IMG/VR virus record: IMGVR_UViG_3300027805_000011
Location: 1 to 64,000 of that record
From: a virus
Length of the DNA stretch: 64,000 nt
Direction: 5' to 3' (one strand)
The notes under the pieces were generated by a model. That model saw only the letters and a program-made list of their open reading frames with translations, was not told the DNA's origin and did no database searches. The translations under genes were made by a program, and so were the position numbers. Positions 16,958-25,335 of the stretch are shown here, piece by piece; position 1 is the stretch's first letter; each line of letters begins with the position of its first letter.

Positions 16958-17233
16958 AAAACATTCCTCGCCAAAGTCCTCGGGATCTCCGCCTCCGTCT
17001 GGAACTTCTACGCGCCGCTTTTGCGGGCGCTCTTTGTCACCGGAGCCAGTGCCTTGCTCCCGATCGCCTTGGAGGTGGTCCGCAATCTCGCCCAGACCGA
17101 CAAGTCCGGTGCGGAGAAGCGGGAGGAGGCGGTCAGCATCTTGAAGCAGGCGGCAACACGCCAAGGACTTTCGGTCACCGAGAGCATCATCCGGTTCACG
17201 GTGGAATCCGCGGTTCAACGGATGCGAATCTAA
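16955..17233 (+). CDS. Holin-like small membrane protein
   Basis: 92 residues. Its N-terminal half has a hydrophobic stretch (WNFYAPLLRALFVTGASALLPIALEVV) and its C-terminal half is charged and helical (DKSGAEKREEAVSILKQAAT). It would sit in the cytoplasmic membrane. Its place ahead of another membrane protein and the endolysin suggests a holin or antiholin. One base separates it from the next gene. Confidence 0.55.
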   Translation: MKTFLAKVLGISASVWNFYAPLLRALFVTGASALLPIALEVVRNLAQTDKSGAEKREEAVSILKQAATRQGLSVTESIIRFTVESAVQRMRI

Positions 17234-17234
17234 T

Positions 17235-17555
17235 ATGGAAAAGATTAAACTCACTATCCTCCGCTTCCTAGTCTCCAAGTCCGGAAGCCTTCTCACCCCG
17301 ATCATCGCGGGCTTTGTCGCCACGCTGGTGGCCAAAGTTGCGGCCTTTGATGCCCAGCTTGCCGGCCAGATCGACCAGTCTGCGCTCGTGGGTTTTATCG
17401 TGGCCGCGATCTTGGCCGCTGTGAATTACGCCACGAACGCGGCTCAGACGCCGGGCATCAAGAAGATCCAGGCGCTCGTCAATACGGATCAGGACGGCAT
17501 CCCCGGACCGATAACCTACACCGAAGTCCGTCGCGCCATTGCGGTGGAAAAATGA
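17235..17555 (+). CDS. Holin-like protein with two membrane segments
   Basis: 106 residues with hydrophobic segments LLTPIIAGFVATLVAKVAAF and ALVGFIVAAILAAVNYAT, then a soluble tail PGIKKIQALVNTDQDGIPGPITYTEVRRAI. The tail resembles a short peptidoglycan-binding or helix-loop-helix piece. Two-helix proteins of about 100 residues just upstream of an endolysin are typical class II holins. It overlaps the next small gene (ATGA). Confidence 0.6.
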   Translation: MEKIKLTILRFLVSKSGSLLTPIIAGFVATLVAKVAAFDAQLAGQIDQSALVGFIVAAILAAVNYATNAAQTPGIKKIQALVNTDQDGIPGPITYTEVRRAIAVEK

Positions 17556-17713
17556 CCGAGCACCAGATCCATGAAGCCCTGTTCCAACAAAGGAAAAAAG
17601 AAAAGCCGGAAGACCAAAGGCCGTGGTGGGTGCGGTTGCTGAGTTCCATCCGTCCGGAGATTAAACCCGGCAAAAAGACTTACATCGGGGTGAAGGGGAA
17701 AGTGGAATTTTAA
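17552..17713 (+). CDS. Small hypothetical protein (53 aa) in lysis cassette
   Basis: 53 residues, MTEHQIHEALFQQRKKEKPE, then PWWVRLLSSIRPEIKPGKKTY and a basic end. It overlaps the holin-like stop by 4 bases and ends 1 base before the endolysin start. Possibly an amphipathic membrane-surface peptide; no family recognised. Confidence 0.5.
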   Translation: MTEHQIHEALFQQRKKEKPEDQRPWWVRLLSSIRPEIKPGKKTYIGVKGKVEF

Positions 17714-17714
17714 G

Positions 17715-18233
17715 ATGATCGAAAAACTGGCAGATGTTGCGATGTCGCAAGTTGGCGTCCGTGAAGTCGGCGGCAACAACCGCGGAGCCAAGATCCGCAC
17801 CTACCAAGCAGCTTCGAACCTGAAGCCCGGCCCGTGGCCTTGGTGCGCGGCCTTCGTCGACTGGTGCGTGCAGCAGTGGCTCGTGTATCCTGAAGCGCGG
17901 CAGTGGCTCGGGTTGAAGCACAGCACTCCGGCGGGGTGGAGGCCGAAGACGGCGCTCGCCTTCGGGTTGATTGAGTGGGGCCAGAAGCGTCCGAACACCG
18001 TCACAATCCTCCCGGAGAAGACGACCCCGAAGGCGGGTGACATCATCGTCTTTGATTTCAGCCATACGGGCATCGTGGTCGGTGCGACCTCGAAGATCGT
18101 CGAGTGCGTCGAGGGCAATACCAATGGCCGCGGCACCCGCGATTCCGAGATGGGCGACGGGGTCTGGCTCAAGAAGCGCAATCTTTCGCTGGCTCGCTGC
18201 TATCTGCGGATTCATCCGAGCAAGGCGTCATAA
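17715..18233 (+). CDS. CHAP-domain endolysin
   Basis: A 172-residue peptidoglycan hydrolase for host lysis. The catalytic cysteine lies in PWPWCAAFVDWC (C44), the histidine in FSHTGIVVG (H117), and the third polar residue is probably in CVEGNTN (about N135). The N-terminal LADVAMSQVGVREVGGNN is typical of CHAP/NlpC-type amidase-peptidases. There is no signal peptide, so the holin genes just upstream are needed for export. It comprises one catalytic domain and no separate cell-wall-binding domain, the usual state in phages of Gram-negative-type hosts. Confidence 0.82.
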   Translation: MIEKLADVAMSQVGVREVGGNNRGAKIRTYQAASNLKPGPWPWCAAFVDWCVQQWLVYPEARQWLGLKHSTPAGWRPKTALAFGLIEWGQKRPNTVTILPEKTTPKAGDIIVFDFSHTGIVVGATSKIVECVEGNTNGRGTRDSEMGDGVWLKKRNLSLARCYLRIHPSKAS

Positions 18234-18242
18234 CTCCACATG
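18227..18242 (+). promoter_or_regulatory. ATAATAAC-type motif (TCATAAC form)
   Basis: GTCATAACTCCACATG; the TAA inside is the endolysin stop and the ATG starts the next gene. Confidence 0.45.
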
Positions 18243-18527
18243 AAACAAACCGCCAATAGTTACCGCCGCAACGAACTCCTGCAAACGTCGCTGGCTGAAA
18301 CCCTGAAGCAGAACCACGTCCAACTCGCGCTCGAAGTGTTGCGCGAACTGGGGGAGCCGGCCGAGTTGCCCGTGCCGGGCGAGGTCGACTTTCTAATTTT
18401 CAACGCGATGCAGAACGCCCGACGCGAGGGCTTCTTCCACGCGCTGCGTTCCCTCGAAGCCTTGGCCACGCCGATCAAGGTGGCCCCATCGACCAAAGAC
18501 CTCATGCCGAATCTGGTCGACGAATAA
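18240..18527 (+). CDS. Hypothetical protein before scaffold
   Basis: 95 residues, mainly helical: ELLQTSLAETLKQNHVQLALEVLRELGEP, then FLIFNAMQNARREGFFHALRSLEALA. It lies between the endolysin and the scaffold with only 3 bases to the latter. Position suggests a head-morphogenesis helper. No family recognised. Confidence 0.5.
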   Translation: MKQTANSYRRNELLQTSLAETLKQNHVQLALEVLRELGEPAELPVPGEVDFLIFNAMQNARREGFFHALRSLEALATPIKVAPSTKDLMPNLVDE

Positions 18528-18530
18528 TTT

Positions 18531-19814
18531 ATGGCAGAAAACCAAACGCCGGTTCAAACCGAGTCCGCCACGGCGTCGGATCAAAACAACAAAACCGTCA
18601 GTCCGGAACTCTCCGAAACTGGCGGCACCATGACCTTCGACGCGGCGCGTTCGCTCTCGGAGGCATTTAACAGCTTGGGCAAAGAGCCCGAGGCACCGAA
18701 GGCGGAGGCCAAAGCCCCCGCAGAACCCGTCAAGACCGCCGCCCCTGAAGCGGCGAAAGAACCCGTCGCCGAAGCGAAGACCGAAGAGGCCGAGCCTCTG
18801 AAAGCCGCCACGGCCGACGACCTCGCCGAACTCCTCGGCGGACCGAAGAAGGCCGAGCCGAAACCGGACGCCGACGACGAGCCGCCGGTCGATGTCGCGA
18901 TGACCGATGCCGCCAAACGCAAGTGGGGCGAGCAGCGCAAGGCTCTCAAAGAGGAGCGCCGTCGCCGCGAGGAACTCGAAGCGAAGGTGGCCGAACTGGA
19001 GAAGCGTCCGGCGACCGATGTCGCTCCGGATGAGGTCAAGCAACTGCGGGAGACGGTCGATGCCTACGAGCGCGAGCTTCAAATTGCCCGTGTCGAGGCG
19101 ACCAAGGAATTCAAGGATGCGGTGGCCGTTCCTCGGGAGCGGATCAACGCGCAGCTTGAAGCCTTCGCCAAGAAGTATGAATTCCGCGAGGCCGATGCCC
19201 GTGTCGCCTTTGCCGAAGCCGATCCGGAGAAGCAGACCGAGTTGCTCGTCGACATGGCCAGTGGCATGAACGACCGCGATCGGTTCCGTTTTTACGAGAT
19301 GGCCGAGCAGTGGCAGAAAGTCGAGGGCATCGCCAACAAGGTCCGCAACAATGCGAAGCTGGCCCTGGAGAAGATCCAGCAGCACCACGAGGAACAGCAG
19401 AAGGCGTTCGTCGAACAGCGGTCCAAGAGCTACCGCAATACCCTAGAGAAGGTCTGGGGCGATGTCACCGAGAAGGCTCCGCTCTTCAAGCGGCGCGACG
19501 GGGACGATAACTGGAACAGCCAGATCGCCGAAGTCGAGCGGTTCGCCACGGGGCTGGACTGGAATCTGGTCGCCGAGAACGACCAAGCGCGGGCCGAATT
19601 AGCCTTGCGTGCAGCCTCGGCTCCGTTCCTCTTCGGTCTGGTGCAAAATCTCTACGCCAAGACGGCCGAGCTCCAGAAGACGCTCGGGAAATACCAGAGC
19701 GCCAAACCCGGTGCGGGTGGGGGATCTCCGGATCCGGCCATCGGCTCGGGGCAAGCCGAGAAGGTGGAGCATGAAGACTTCTTCAGCGCCATCAAATCGG
19801 GCTTGGCGGGATAA
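18531..19814 (+). CDS. Scaffolding protein
   Basis: 427 residues, an internal scaffold that guides capsid assembly. It is very rich in A, E and K. The first 150 residues are low-complexity acidic (KAEAKAPAEPVKTAAPEAAK), followed by long coiled coil (KWGEQRKALKEERRRREELEAKVAELEK) and helical segments, then a Gly/Pro linker and the short acidic helix EHEDFFSAIKSGLAG at the C-terminus. A C-terminal helix after a linker is typical of capsid-binding segments in scaffolds. The gene directly precedes the capsid gene, the usual order after portal. Confidence 0.75.
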   Translation: MAENQTPVQTESATASDQNNKTVSPELSETGGTMTFDAARSLSEAFNSLGKEPEAPKAEAKAPAEPVKTAAPEAAKEPVAEAKTEEAEPLKAATADDLAELLGGPKKAEPKPDADDEPPVDVAMTDAAKRKWGEQRKALKEERRRREELEAKVAELEKRPATDVAPDEVKQLRETVDAYERELQIARVEATKEFKDAVAVPRERINAQLEAFAKKYEFREADARVAFAEADPEKQTELLVDMASGMNDRDRFRFYEMAEQWQKVEGIANKVRNNAKLALEKIQQHHEEQQKAFVEQRSKSYRNTLEKVWGDVTEKAPLFKRRDGDDNWNSQIAEVERFATGLDWNLVAENDQARAELALRAASAPFLFGLVQNLYAKTAELQKTLGKYQSAKPGAGGGSPDPAIGSGQAEKVEHEDFFSAIKSGLAG

Positions 19815-19845
19815 TTCCCTCTAGTTCGTTTCGACGGCTAGACGC

Positions 19846-19873
19846 GAGGCGGTTTCCTTCGGGGAGCCGCCTC
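19846..19873 (+). terminator. Hairpin with TTCG tetraloop after scaffold
   Basis: A 12-bp stem (GAGGCGG at its base, G-T pairs near the top) closed by loop TTCG at 19858-19861. It follows the scaffold stop and precedes the capsid promoter. The U-run is poor (TGCATTTATA), so it may attenuate or process rather than terminate. Confidence 0.5.
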
Positions 19874-19896
19874 TGCATTTATACTAAGTGCGTAAT

Positions 19897-19924
19897 TTGA
19901 CAACCCCTTACACTGCCGTATCTT
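19897..19924 (+). promoter_or_regulatory. Sigma70-like promoter for major capsid gene
   Basis: TTGACA at 19897-19902, 16 bases, TATCTT at 19919-19924. This gives a leader of about 180 bases before the capsid ATG. It is the best housekeeping-type promoter seen in the window and would let the capsid be made in excess of its neighbours. Confidence 0.6.
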
Positions 19925-20072
19925 AGTCTCACGTTTACGGGTGGCGGTAAGTATCCGGTAGAAATCAAAAGTTAGGTTCCGCGTGCAAAGCCCTGTTCCG
20001 CGGCGGGGGAAAACAGAAGCTCAGTTATTCCCTGCGCTCGGACCCGCCTATGCGGTCTCCGACACAAGCACA

Positions 20073-20090
20073 GATAATAACTGTGTAACC
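20073..20090 (+). promoter_or_regulatory. ATAATAAC motif upstream of capsid
   Basis: GATAATAACTGTGTAACC, followed by AAAAGGAGA and the capsid ATG at 20111. Here the motif and a Shine-Dalgarno site occur together, which argues for a transcription rather than a translation signal. Confidence 0.45.
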
Positions 20091-20110
20091 AAAAGGAGAT
20101 TACAAGCACT

Positions 20111-21286
20111 ATGGCTTGCCAAAATATCGAAGCTCTCTTCGTCGAACATGCCGGACTGATCCGGAACAATGTCGCGAAGAACATCATCAACTCCGATTTC
20201 TACCTGAAATATCTGCCGCGTGAGCAGTGGATGGACGGTCAGGGAACGGAATATCAATACCCTATCTACGAGCGCACGCTTTCTAGCTCGCCCGTTTCTT
20301 TCTCGGCATGGGAAAGCTCGGACGGCGAAGCGGGTGGTCAGTGCCAGATTGCCGGTCAAAACATCGACAATTTCGGCATCACCCTGCGTTCGACCAGCCT
20401 GAAAAAGGCCGCGCTGAACTCGCCTGACATCTGTTTGGACGACCTTCAGTTCGCCTGGCAGGTGGAAGATCAGGTCAAAAACATCGTTCGTGTCCTCTCG
20501 GAGAACACCAAGTGGGTCTGGACAAATGCTTATCAGGACGAATACATCGACGCCTGCGGAACCAAAATGGTTGCAGCGCCGAACCTTCCGTCCGGTAGCG
20601 CGACCTTCCCGCTCTCTCCGGCAACTTCCAAGTTGACCTGGGGGATCCTCGAAGAGATCTACCAGCAGTTGGGATACAACGGCGGCGGCATCAATCCGTT
20701 CGCCCGCGTGGACGAGATGACGCCTATTTACGCCGCTGTCGGCGAGAGGTTCACCTTCCATGATCTCAAGCGCCAAGACGCCAACACCCGTGACGATTTC
20801 CGTTACGCTTACGAGGGTTCGGAGACCCAGTCGCCGATGCTCGGAGCGCCCGGTCTGTCCGGCGTGTATCGCGGCTTCCGCTTCTTCACCGTCGAATTCC
20901 CGCCCCGCTACGATTTCGTTGGCGGTCAGTGGGTTCGCCGTCAGCCCTTCGCGTCGACCCCGACGACCAAGGGTCACAAGTGGGAAGTTTCGGATGCGTA
21001 TAAGAACGCTGAATACACGGACACCGTGATTTATCACGCTGACGTGCTGAAGGTTCTCATTCCCAAGCCGAAGACCACCAGCCCGATGAAATACAATCCG
21101 CAGTATTCCTGGACCGGCGAATTCGTTTTCCGGAATATCCCTGACCGCGATTGTAATATCGACGGCAACGTGGGCTTCTTCCGGGCGCTGTTCGCCTACG
21201 GCCCCAAGATTGAGCGTCCTGACCTCGGCTTTGTGGTCCGCCACAAACGCTGCGCTCGCGCCCTCGACTTGGTCGCTTGCTACTAA
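20111..21286 (+). CDS. Major capsid protein
   Basis: 391 residues. Identified mainly by position after portal and scaffold, its own promoter and leader, its size and composition. It opens MACQNIEALFVEHAGLIRNNVAKNIINSDFYLKYLPREQWMDG-type helical N-arm sequence followed by beta-rich HK97-like alternation (EYQYPIYERT, SVSFSAWESS), with IPKPKTTSPMKYNPQYSWTG near the end. An AGGAG box lies about 13 bases before the ATG, a long spacing. It contains an unusually high number of cysteines for a capsid (8 or so). No cleaved propeptide or protease gene is seen. A nested hairpin follows its stop. Confidence 0.75.
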   Translation: MACQNIEALFVEHAGLIRNNVAKNIINSDFYLKYLPREQWMDGQGTEYQYPIYERTLSSSPVSFSAWESSDGEAGGQCQIAGQNIDNFGITLRSTSLKKAALNSPDICLDDLQFAWQVEDQVKNIVRVLSENTKWVWTNAYQDEYIDACGTKMVAAPNLPSGSATFPLSPATSKLTWGILEEIYQQLGYNGGGINPFARVDEMTPIYAAVGERFTFHDLKRQDANTRDDFRYAYEGSETQSPMLGAPGLSGVYRGFRFFTVEFPPRYDFVGGQWVRRQPFASTPTTKGHKWEVSDAYKNAEYTDTVIYHADVLKVLIPKPKTTSPMKYNPQYSWTGEFVFRNIPDRDCNIDGNVGFFRALFAYGPKIERPDLGFVVRHKRCARALDLVACY

Positions 21287-21290
21287 TCGT

Positions 21291-21341
21291 AGCACCTCAC
21301 ATCACTCTGGGAGCTCCGGCTCCCAGGGTGCCAGAGGTGCT
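21291..21341 (+). terminator. Nested double hairpin after capsid gene
   Basis: The inner stem CTGGGAGC / GCTCCCAG closes on loop TCCG (21307-21326) and the outer arms AGCACCTC (21291-21298) and GAGGTGCT (21334-21341) pair exactly. Little T-run follows. It could end part of the capsid transcripts or protect their 3' end. Confidence 0.6.
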
Positions 21342-21352
21342 CCATTTCTAGC

Positions 21353-21655
21353 ATGAACATCCCTTCGCCGAATCCCATCGTCTTTCCGGCTGCACCGGAG
21401 AAGACGTTTCCGCACCTCTGGATCCGGAGGCTGTTGCTCGAAAGCCCTGCCGTTGATGAAGGCAAAATGGAGGCGCACTTCTCCCCCTACAACGCCGACA
21501 CCCGCGAAATCGGCCCTTCGGCTTTCGACACCCAATTTACGACCAACGACTTGTGGGACGCGATCAACGAAGTTCCGGAGGTCGCCGCGGCTTATGCTGC
21601 TATATTAGAGTCTGTCGCGCCGATGATCGCGTGGCTTTCCAATAGAAACCAATAA
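21353..21655 (+). CDS. Hypothetical protein after capsid
   Basis: 100 residues: MNIPSPNPIVFPAAPEKTFPHLWIRRLLLESPAVDEGKMEA, then SPYNADTREIGPSAF, then a helical end. Small proteins between capsid and tail genes are often head-completion or decoration proteins, but I cannot assign it. Its start is 11 bases past the hairpin. Confidence 0.55.
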   Translation: MNIPSPNPIVFPAAPEKTFPHLWIRRLLLESPAVDEGKMEAHFSPYNADTREIGPSAFDTQFTTNDLWDAINEVPEVAAAYAAILESVAPMIAWLSNRNQ

Positions 21656-21657
21656 TT

Positions 21658-21885
21658 ATGAAATTCGCAATCCCTGAAGGAATGGTCCCGCCCGATGGCG
21701 TGGAAGTCGGCTCGACATTCGACGCCCTTGCTACCCTCAAACTTGGTGAAGGTGAGCTTGAGCTCGTCGCCGTCGACGGTCTCCCCGTCGCTGCGTCCGA
21801 AGCTCCCGAAGCCGAAGAGGCCGAGGAGATGGGTGAAGAGATGGGCTTCGAGGAAGCCATCCGCTCCGGAATGATGGAGGGTTAA
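21658..21885 (+). CDS. Small acidic hypothetical protein
   Basis: 75 residues with a beta-like first half (MKFAIPEGMVPPDGVEVGSTFDALATLKLGEGELELVAVDGLPV) and a strongly acidic tail (EAPEAEEAEEMGEEMGFEEAI). It lies directly between the head gene and the nozzle-like gene. Unknown. Confidence 0.5.
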   Translation: MKFAIPEGMVPPDGVEVGSTFDALATLKLGEGELELVAVDGLPVAASEAPEAEEAEEMGEEMGFEEAIRSGMMEG

Positions 21886-21889
21886 TCCC

Positions 21890-24229
21890 GTGATCGCCGA
21901 CACGGAGCGTCTCATTGACGGCTTCCGCGGTGTTCCTGCGGGCATGGACGGCTCCAAGGAGCCGCCACTGACACCGGGCGATGCCGTCTGGTATGCGACC
22001 AACGTCACCTTCCGCGGTGGCAACGGTCCGCGCACCCGTCCTGGGTTTCGCGAGATCCCTCCGACTTACTGGCGCAATCCGCAGCCAGTCAAAGAAGTGT
22101 CGTCGATAAGCATTGCAAGCGGCATTGCTACGGTCACCACGTCGGCCAACCACAACTACGACAACAAAGACAAAGTGACAGTGGCGGGGGCTACTCCGTC
22201 TGGGCTTAACGGAACGCACGTCGTCACGGTCACCGGATCTACGACATTCACGTTTCCGACTTCGGCGTCTGGTTCGGTATCCGGCACGATCACTTGTTTT
22301 CGCGACATTGATGCGACTTACAACGAAGACTTCATCAATTCGACGACCAGCCGCGTGAGGTTTGCCAACGACATTCTCGGTGCGGTTTACGTGCAGGGTG
22401 CGACGGTCTACCAAGACCCCCGAGAAGGCAACCCGTCACAGATGATTGTCGTAGTCGATGGCAAAATCATGGCGCTTAACTTCAACGATTTCTCATGCTA
22501 TCGGCTCAATCTTTCCGACGAGATTGCTTCAGATGTGCCCGCTTACATGGTCCAAGCCGAAAAGTATCTTATCATCCAAACTGGGCAGAATGAACCTCGT
22601 GTCTACGACGGATATGCGGTCCGCAGGGCCAGTTACTATGGCGACGAAGTCGTGCCGATCGGAAAACAAATGGCTTATGGGCAAGGTCGTCTTTTCGTCG
22701 CGGTCAACGAAGGTGCCGAGATCATCGCGGGCGACTTGGTCTTTGGGGGTTCGGCAACCAATGTCGGTATCACCAGTTCCAGCGCGGCCAACCCGACCGT
22801 CATCACGACAGCCTTGGCACACGGTTTCACCAACGGGGACCAAGTGACAATCAGCGGGCACAGCGGAAGCCCGACGATCAATTCGACCTATGCCGTTTCC
22901 GGGGTGACCGCGACCACGTTCACGATTCCTGTCTCCGTAACGACCGCTGGACGCGGCGGATTTGTCAGCCGATTCAACGCGGGGCAAGACAGCGACCTTT
23001 TGCGCTTCACGGAAAACACCTTCCTCAACGAAGGCGGCAGCTTCGCACCGACTGGGAAAGTCGGTCGGGTTACGGGATTGGCCTTTCTTCCGGTGCAGGA
23101 TACCTCGACTGGCCAAGGTGATCTGATTGCTTTCTGCGAACGCGGGGCTGTCACTTTTCAAGTCTCCGCGCCACGCGACCAGTGGAAAGATTTGCAGGGG
23201 TTTCAGCGTGTGCTTTTCGACAACATCGGCTCGACCAGCGAAAGCGTTATACCGATCAACGGCGATTTGTTTTTCCGGAGCCGCGAAGGCAATGGCATCC
23301 GAACTTACCGCAACGCCAGGGCCGAGGCCGACGGCTACGGTCAGACTCCGATCAGCGCGGAAATCGATCCGGTCCTCAAGCAGGACACGTCATGGATGCT
23401 CGACCAAGTGAGCTTTGCCAATTTCGACAACCGTCTCTTGATGACATGTCTGCCACGACAATTCCCTCGCCGCGCTCTGAACCAAGCCGAGGCTGATCAG
23501 TTTGCCGCCGAACCGATCCCGACACTTTACAACGGTATTGCCGTTTTGGACTTCCAATCGGTCTCGACGGGGCGAGGTAAAGCGGCCGCTGTTTTTGATG
23601 GCGTCTGGACGGGTCTTCGCATCGTCAAGCTCGTGCAGGGCACATTCGACGGGGAGCCGCGCTGCTTTGCCGTGTGTTTCCATGAGGACGAGACCGCCCG
23701 CCGGATCGAGATCTGGGAGATCACCAAGAACGACGAGTTCGACACCCCGCAGGAAGGTCGCCGTCGCATCGAGGCTGGCATCGTGACACGGGCCTTTAAT
23801 TTTGCGGATAGCCCCGGCGGCGGCAACATGACTTTGAAGAAGTTGGTTCGCTGCGATTTGTGGTTTGACGATCTTGGAGGTGGGCTTGATTTCCCTTTCA
23901 CTTGCCAACTGGCCTATCGGCCCGACGACTACCCGAACTTCACCACTTGGCAGAACTTTGAGCGGGCTTTCGAGACCGAATACAACATGACCTATGCCGC
24001 GCCTCCGAACGACACGGCCCCGATCGAGCCATACAACTACGAGCGCGGTTACGCCCCGCAGGTCCGGTTTCCCGCCCCGCCGCTGACCGCCAATATCGCA
24101 ACCAATGTTCCGGCTTACTTGGGACATGACTTTACGCTGCGGGTCAACTGGACAGGACGGGCCAGGCTCGGGCGGCTCATGCTGCACGGCTACAAGCTGG
24201 TCGAGGCAACCGGAGGAGGAACCCTGTAA
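21890..24229 (+). CDS. Tail nozzle / tubular protein B-like
   Basis: 779 residues beginning at GTG 21890, MIADTERLIDGFRGVPAGMD. The opening with VTFRGGNGPRTRPGFREIPP is typical of podovirus tail tubular B or nozzle proteins, which form a beta-propeller that closes the short tail. Two inserted beta units (SSISIASGIATVTTSANHNYDNKDKVTVAG near residue 65-125, and VITTALAHGFTNGDQVTISGHSG near 295-360) match the FCCH-like unit seen in the fibre at 13524. The C-terminal part continues beta-rich. It follows head genes and precedes fibres, which fits a tail role. Confidence 0.75.
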   Translation: MIADTERLIDGFRGVPAGMDGSKEPPLTPGDAVWYATNVTFRGGNGPRTRPGFREIPPTYWRNPQPVKEVSSISIASGIATVTTSANHNYDNKDKVTVAGATPSGLNGTHVVTVTGSTTFTFPTSASGSVSGTITCFRDIDATYNEDFINSTTSRVRFANDILGAVYVQGATVYQDPREGNPSQMIVVVDGKIMALNFNDFSCYRLNLSDEIASDVPAYMVQAEKYLIIQTGQNEPRVYDGYAVRRASYYGDEVVPIGKQMAYGQGRLFVAVNEGAEIIAGDLVFGGSATNVGITSSSAANPTVITTALAHGFTNGDQVTISGHSGSPTINSTYAVSGVTATTFTIPVSVTTAGRGGFVSRFNAGQDSDLLRFTENTFLNEGGSFAPTGKVGRVTGLAFLPVQDTSTGQGDLIAFCERGAVTFQVSAPRDQWKDLQGFQRVLFDNIGSTSESVIPINGDLFFRSREGNGIRTYRNARAEADGYGQTPISAEIDPVLKQDTSWMLDQVSFANFDNRLLMTCLPRQFPRRALNQAEADQFAAEPIPTLYNGIAVLDFQSVSTGRGKAAAVFDGVWTGLRIVKLVQGTFDGEPRCFAVCFHEDETARRIEIWEITKNDEFDTPQEGRRRIEAGIVTRAFNFADSPGGGNMTLKKLVRCDLWFDDLGGGLDFPFTCQLAYRPDDYPNFTTWQNFERAFETEYNMTYAAPPNDTAPIEPYNYERGYAPQVRFPAPPLTANIATNVPAYLGHDFTLRVNWTGRARLGRLMLHGYKLVEATGGGTL

Positions 24230-24387
24230 TGCCCGACCTTCAGGAAATCCCGACACTGGATACGGCGATCAAGCCAGAGATGAACTCTTGGAGCAGCCCT
24301 CCGCAGGGCTTTTTGCTCCTAATCGAGGAAAGCCCCGACTACGGCATCTTGATTGATGATGCCGGCAACCGTTTGCTGATCGAGTAA
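24229..24387 (+). CDS. Small hypothetical protein (52 aa)
   Basis: A 52-residue frame overlapping the nozzle stop (TAATG), MPDLQEIPTLDTAIKPEMNS then FLLLIEESPDYGILIDDAGNRLLIE. It looks like a folded mini-domain with hydrophobic strands. Unknown. Confidence 0.5.
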   Translation: MPDLQEIPTLDTAIKPEMNSWSSPPQGFLLLIEESPDYGILIDDAGNRLLIE

Positions 24388-24397
24388 TAACCCTGTA
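24383..24397 (+). promoter_or_regulatory. ATAATAAC motif (GTAATAACC form)
   Basis: AGTAATAACCCTGTA overlapping the upstream stop, followed 11 bases later by the ATG at 24408. A second TAATAC is just before the ATG. Confidence 0.4.
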
Positions 24398-24407
24398 AAA
24401 TAATACG

Positions 24408-25334
24408 ATGGCTTACACCTCCAACAAGAAACCCGGCGCTTTAGATCCCGCGCTGTCTCTTGGGGCGACCAATAACTTGGTCGTCGACCAGAACGGCAGC
24501 GTGGTCCGGGCTACGCTGGCCCAGTTGGAGGCCAAGATGTTCGATGCCAAGACGGCCAAGACATCGGTAGACGGCTCGGAAGTGGTCATTGTCCGCCAGA
24601 CCGACGACACGTTACGCCAAGTCCCGCTCAACAACATCGTCAAAAATGGTTTAATTACGAACGATCTGGTCAGCGCCTCGGCGGGTATCGTCGACACCAA
24701 GCTGGCCACGATCAACACGGCCGGAAAAGTGACCAACCAAGCGGTGCAGGCCACGGCTTTGAACACGGCCGATCGCATCGTGACCCGTGACGGCAGCGGG
24801 AACTTCGCCGCTGGGACGATCACCGCGACTCTCTCCGGAAATGCCAGCACGGCAACCGTGGCGAATGCTTGGGCGACGGCAAGGAATTTGTCTCTGACCG
24901 GCGATGTCACCGCGACCCTTACCACGGTCGACGGCAGCGGAAACGTCAGTGCCGCCGCGACAATCGCCAATGATGCGGTCACCACGGCCAAGATTCTCAA
25001 CGCCAATGTAACGACCGCGAAGATTGCCGACGACGCGGTGACCACGGCGAAGATCCTCAACGCCAATGTGACGACCGCTAAAATCGCGGATGATGCCGTG
25101 ACCACTGCCAAGATCGCCGACGGTGCCGTGACCGCCGCCAAGATCGATCCCGCCGCCAAGATCAACGGAGCGCAGGGTGGTGGATCTGATCGTGTCTTCT
25201 ATGAGAACGACCAGAGCGTGAACACAAACTACACAATTTCGACGAGCAAGAATGCCATGAGCGCAGGCCCGATCACCGTGGCCAGCGGAGTGAGCGTCAC
25301 TGTGCCGAACGGCTCAACTTGGACAATCGTATAA
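24408..25334 (+). CDS. Tail fibre with tandem short repeats
   Basis: 308 residues. After a globular N-terminus comes a repeat stretch at about residues 184-247 built from units of the form NDAVTTAKILNANVTTAKIADDAV, each with TTAKI, typical of a fibre shaft. A short beta C-terminal cap (TVASGVSVTVPNGSTWTIV) follows. It starts a run of four fibre-like genes. Repeat number is likely to vary between related phages. Confidence 0.68.
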   Translation: MAYTSNKKPGALDPALSLGATNNLVVDQNGSVVRATLAQLEAKMFDAKTAKTSVDGSEVVIVRQTDDTLRQVPLNNIVKNGLITNDLVSASAGIVDTKLATINTAGKVTNQAVQATALNTADRIVTRDGSGNFAAGTITATLSGNASTATVANAWATARNLSLTGDVTATLTTVDGSGNVSAAATIANDAVTTAKILNANVTTAKIADDAVTTAKILNANVTTAKIADDAVTTAKIADGAVTAAKIDPAAKINGAQGGGSDRVFYENDQSVNTNYTISTSKNAMSAGPITVASGVSVTVPNGSTWTIV

Positions 25335-25335
25335 T

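Noticed and set aside
20048-21295. 415-codon minus-strand frame over the capsid gene
   Set aside because: Antisense shadow; codon pattern and context support the plus-strand capsid gene.
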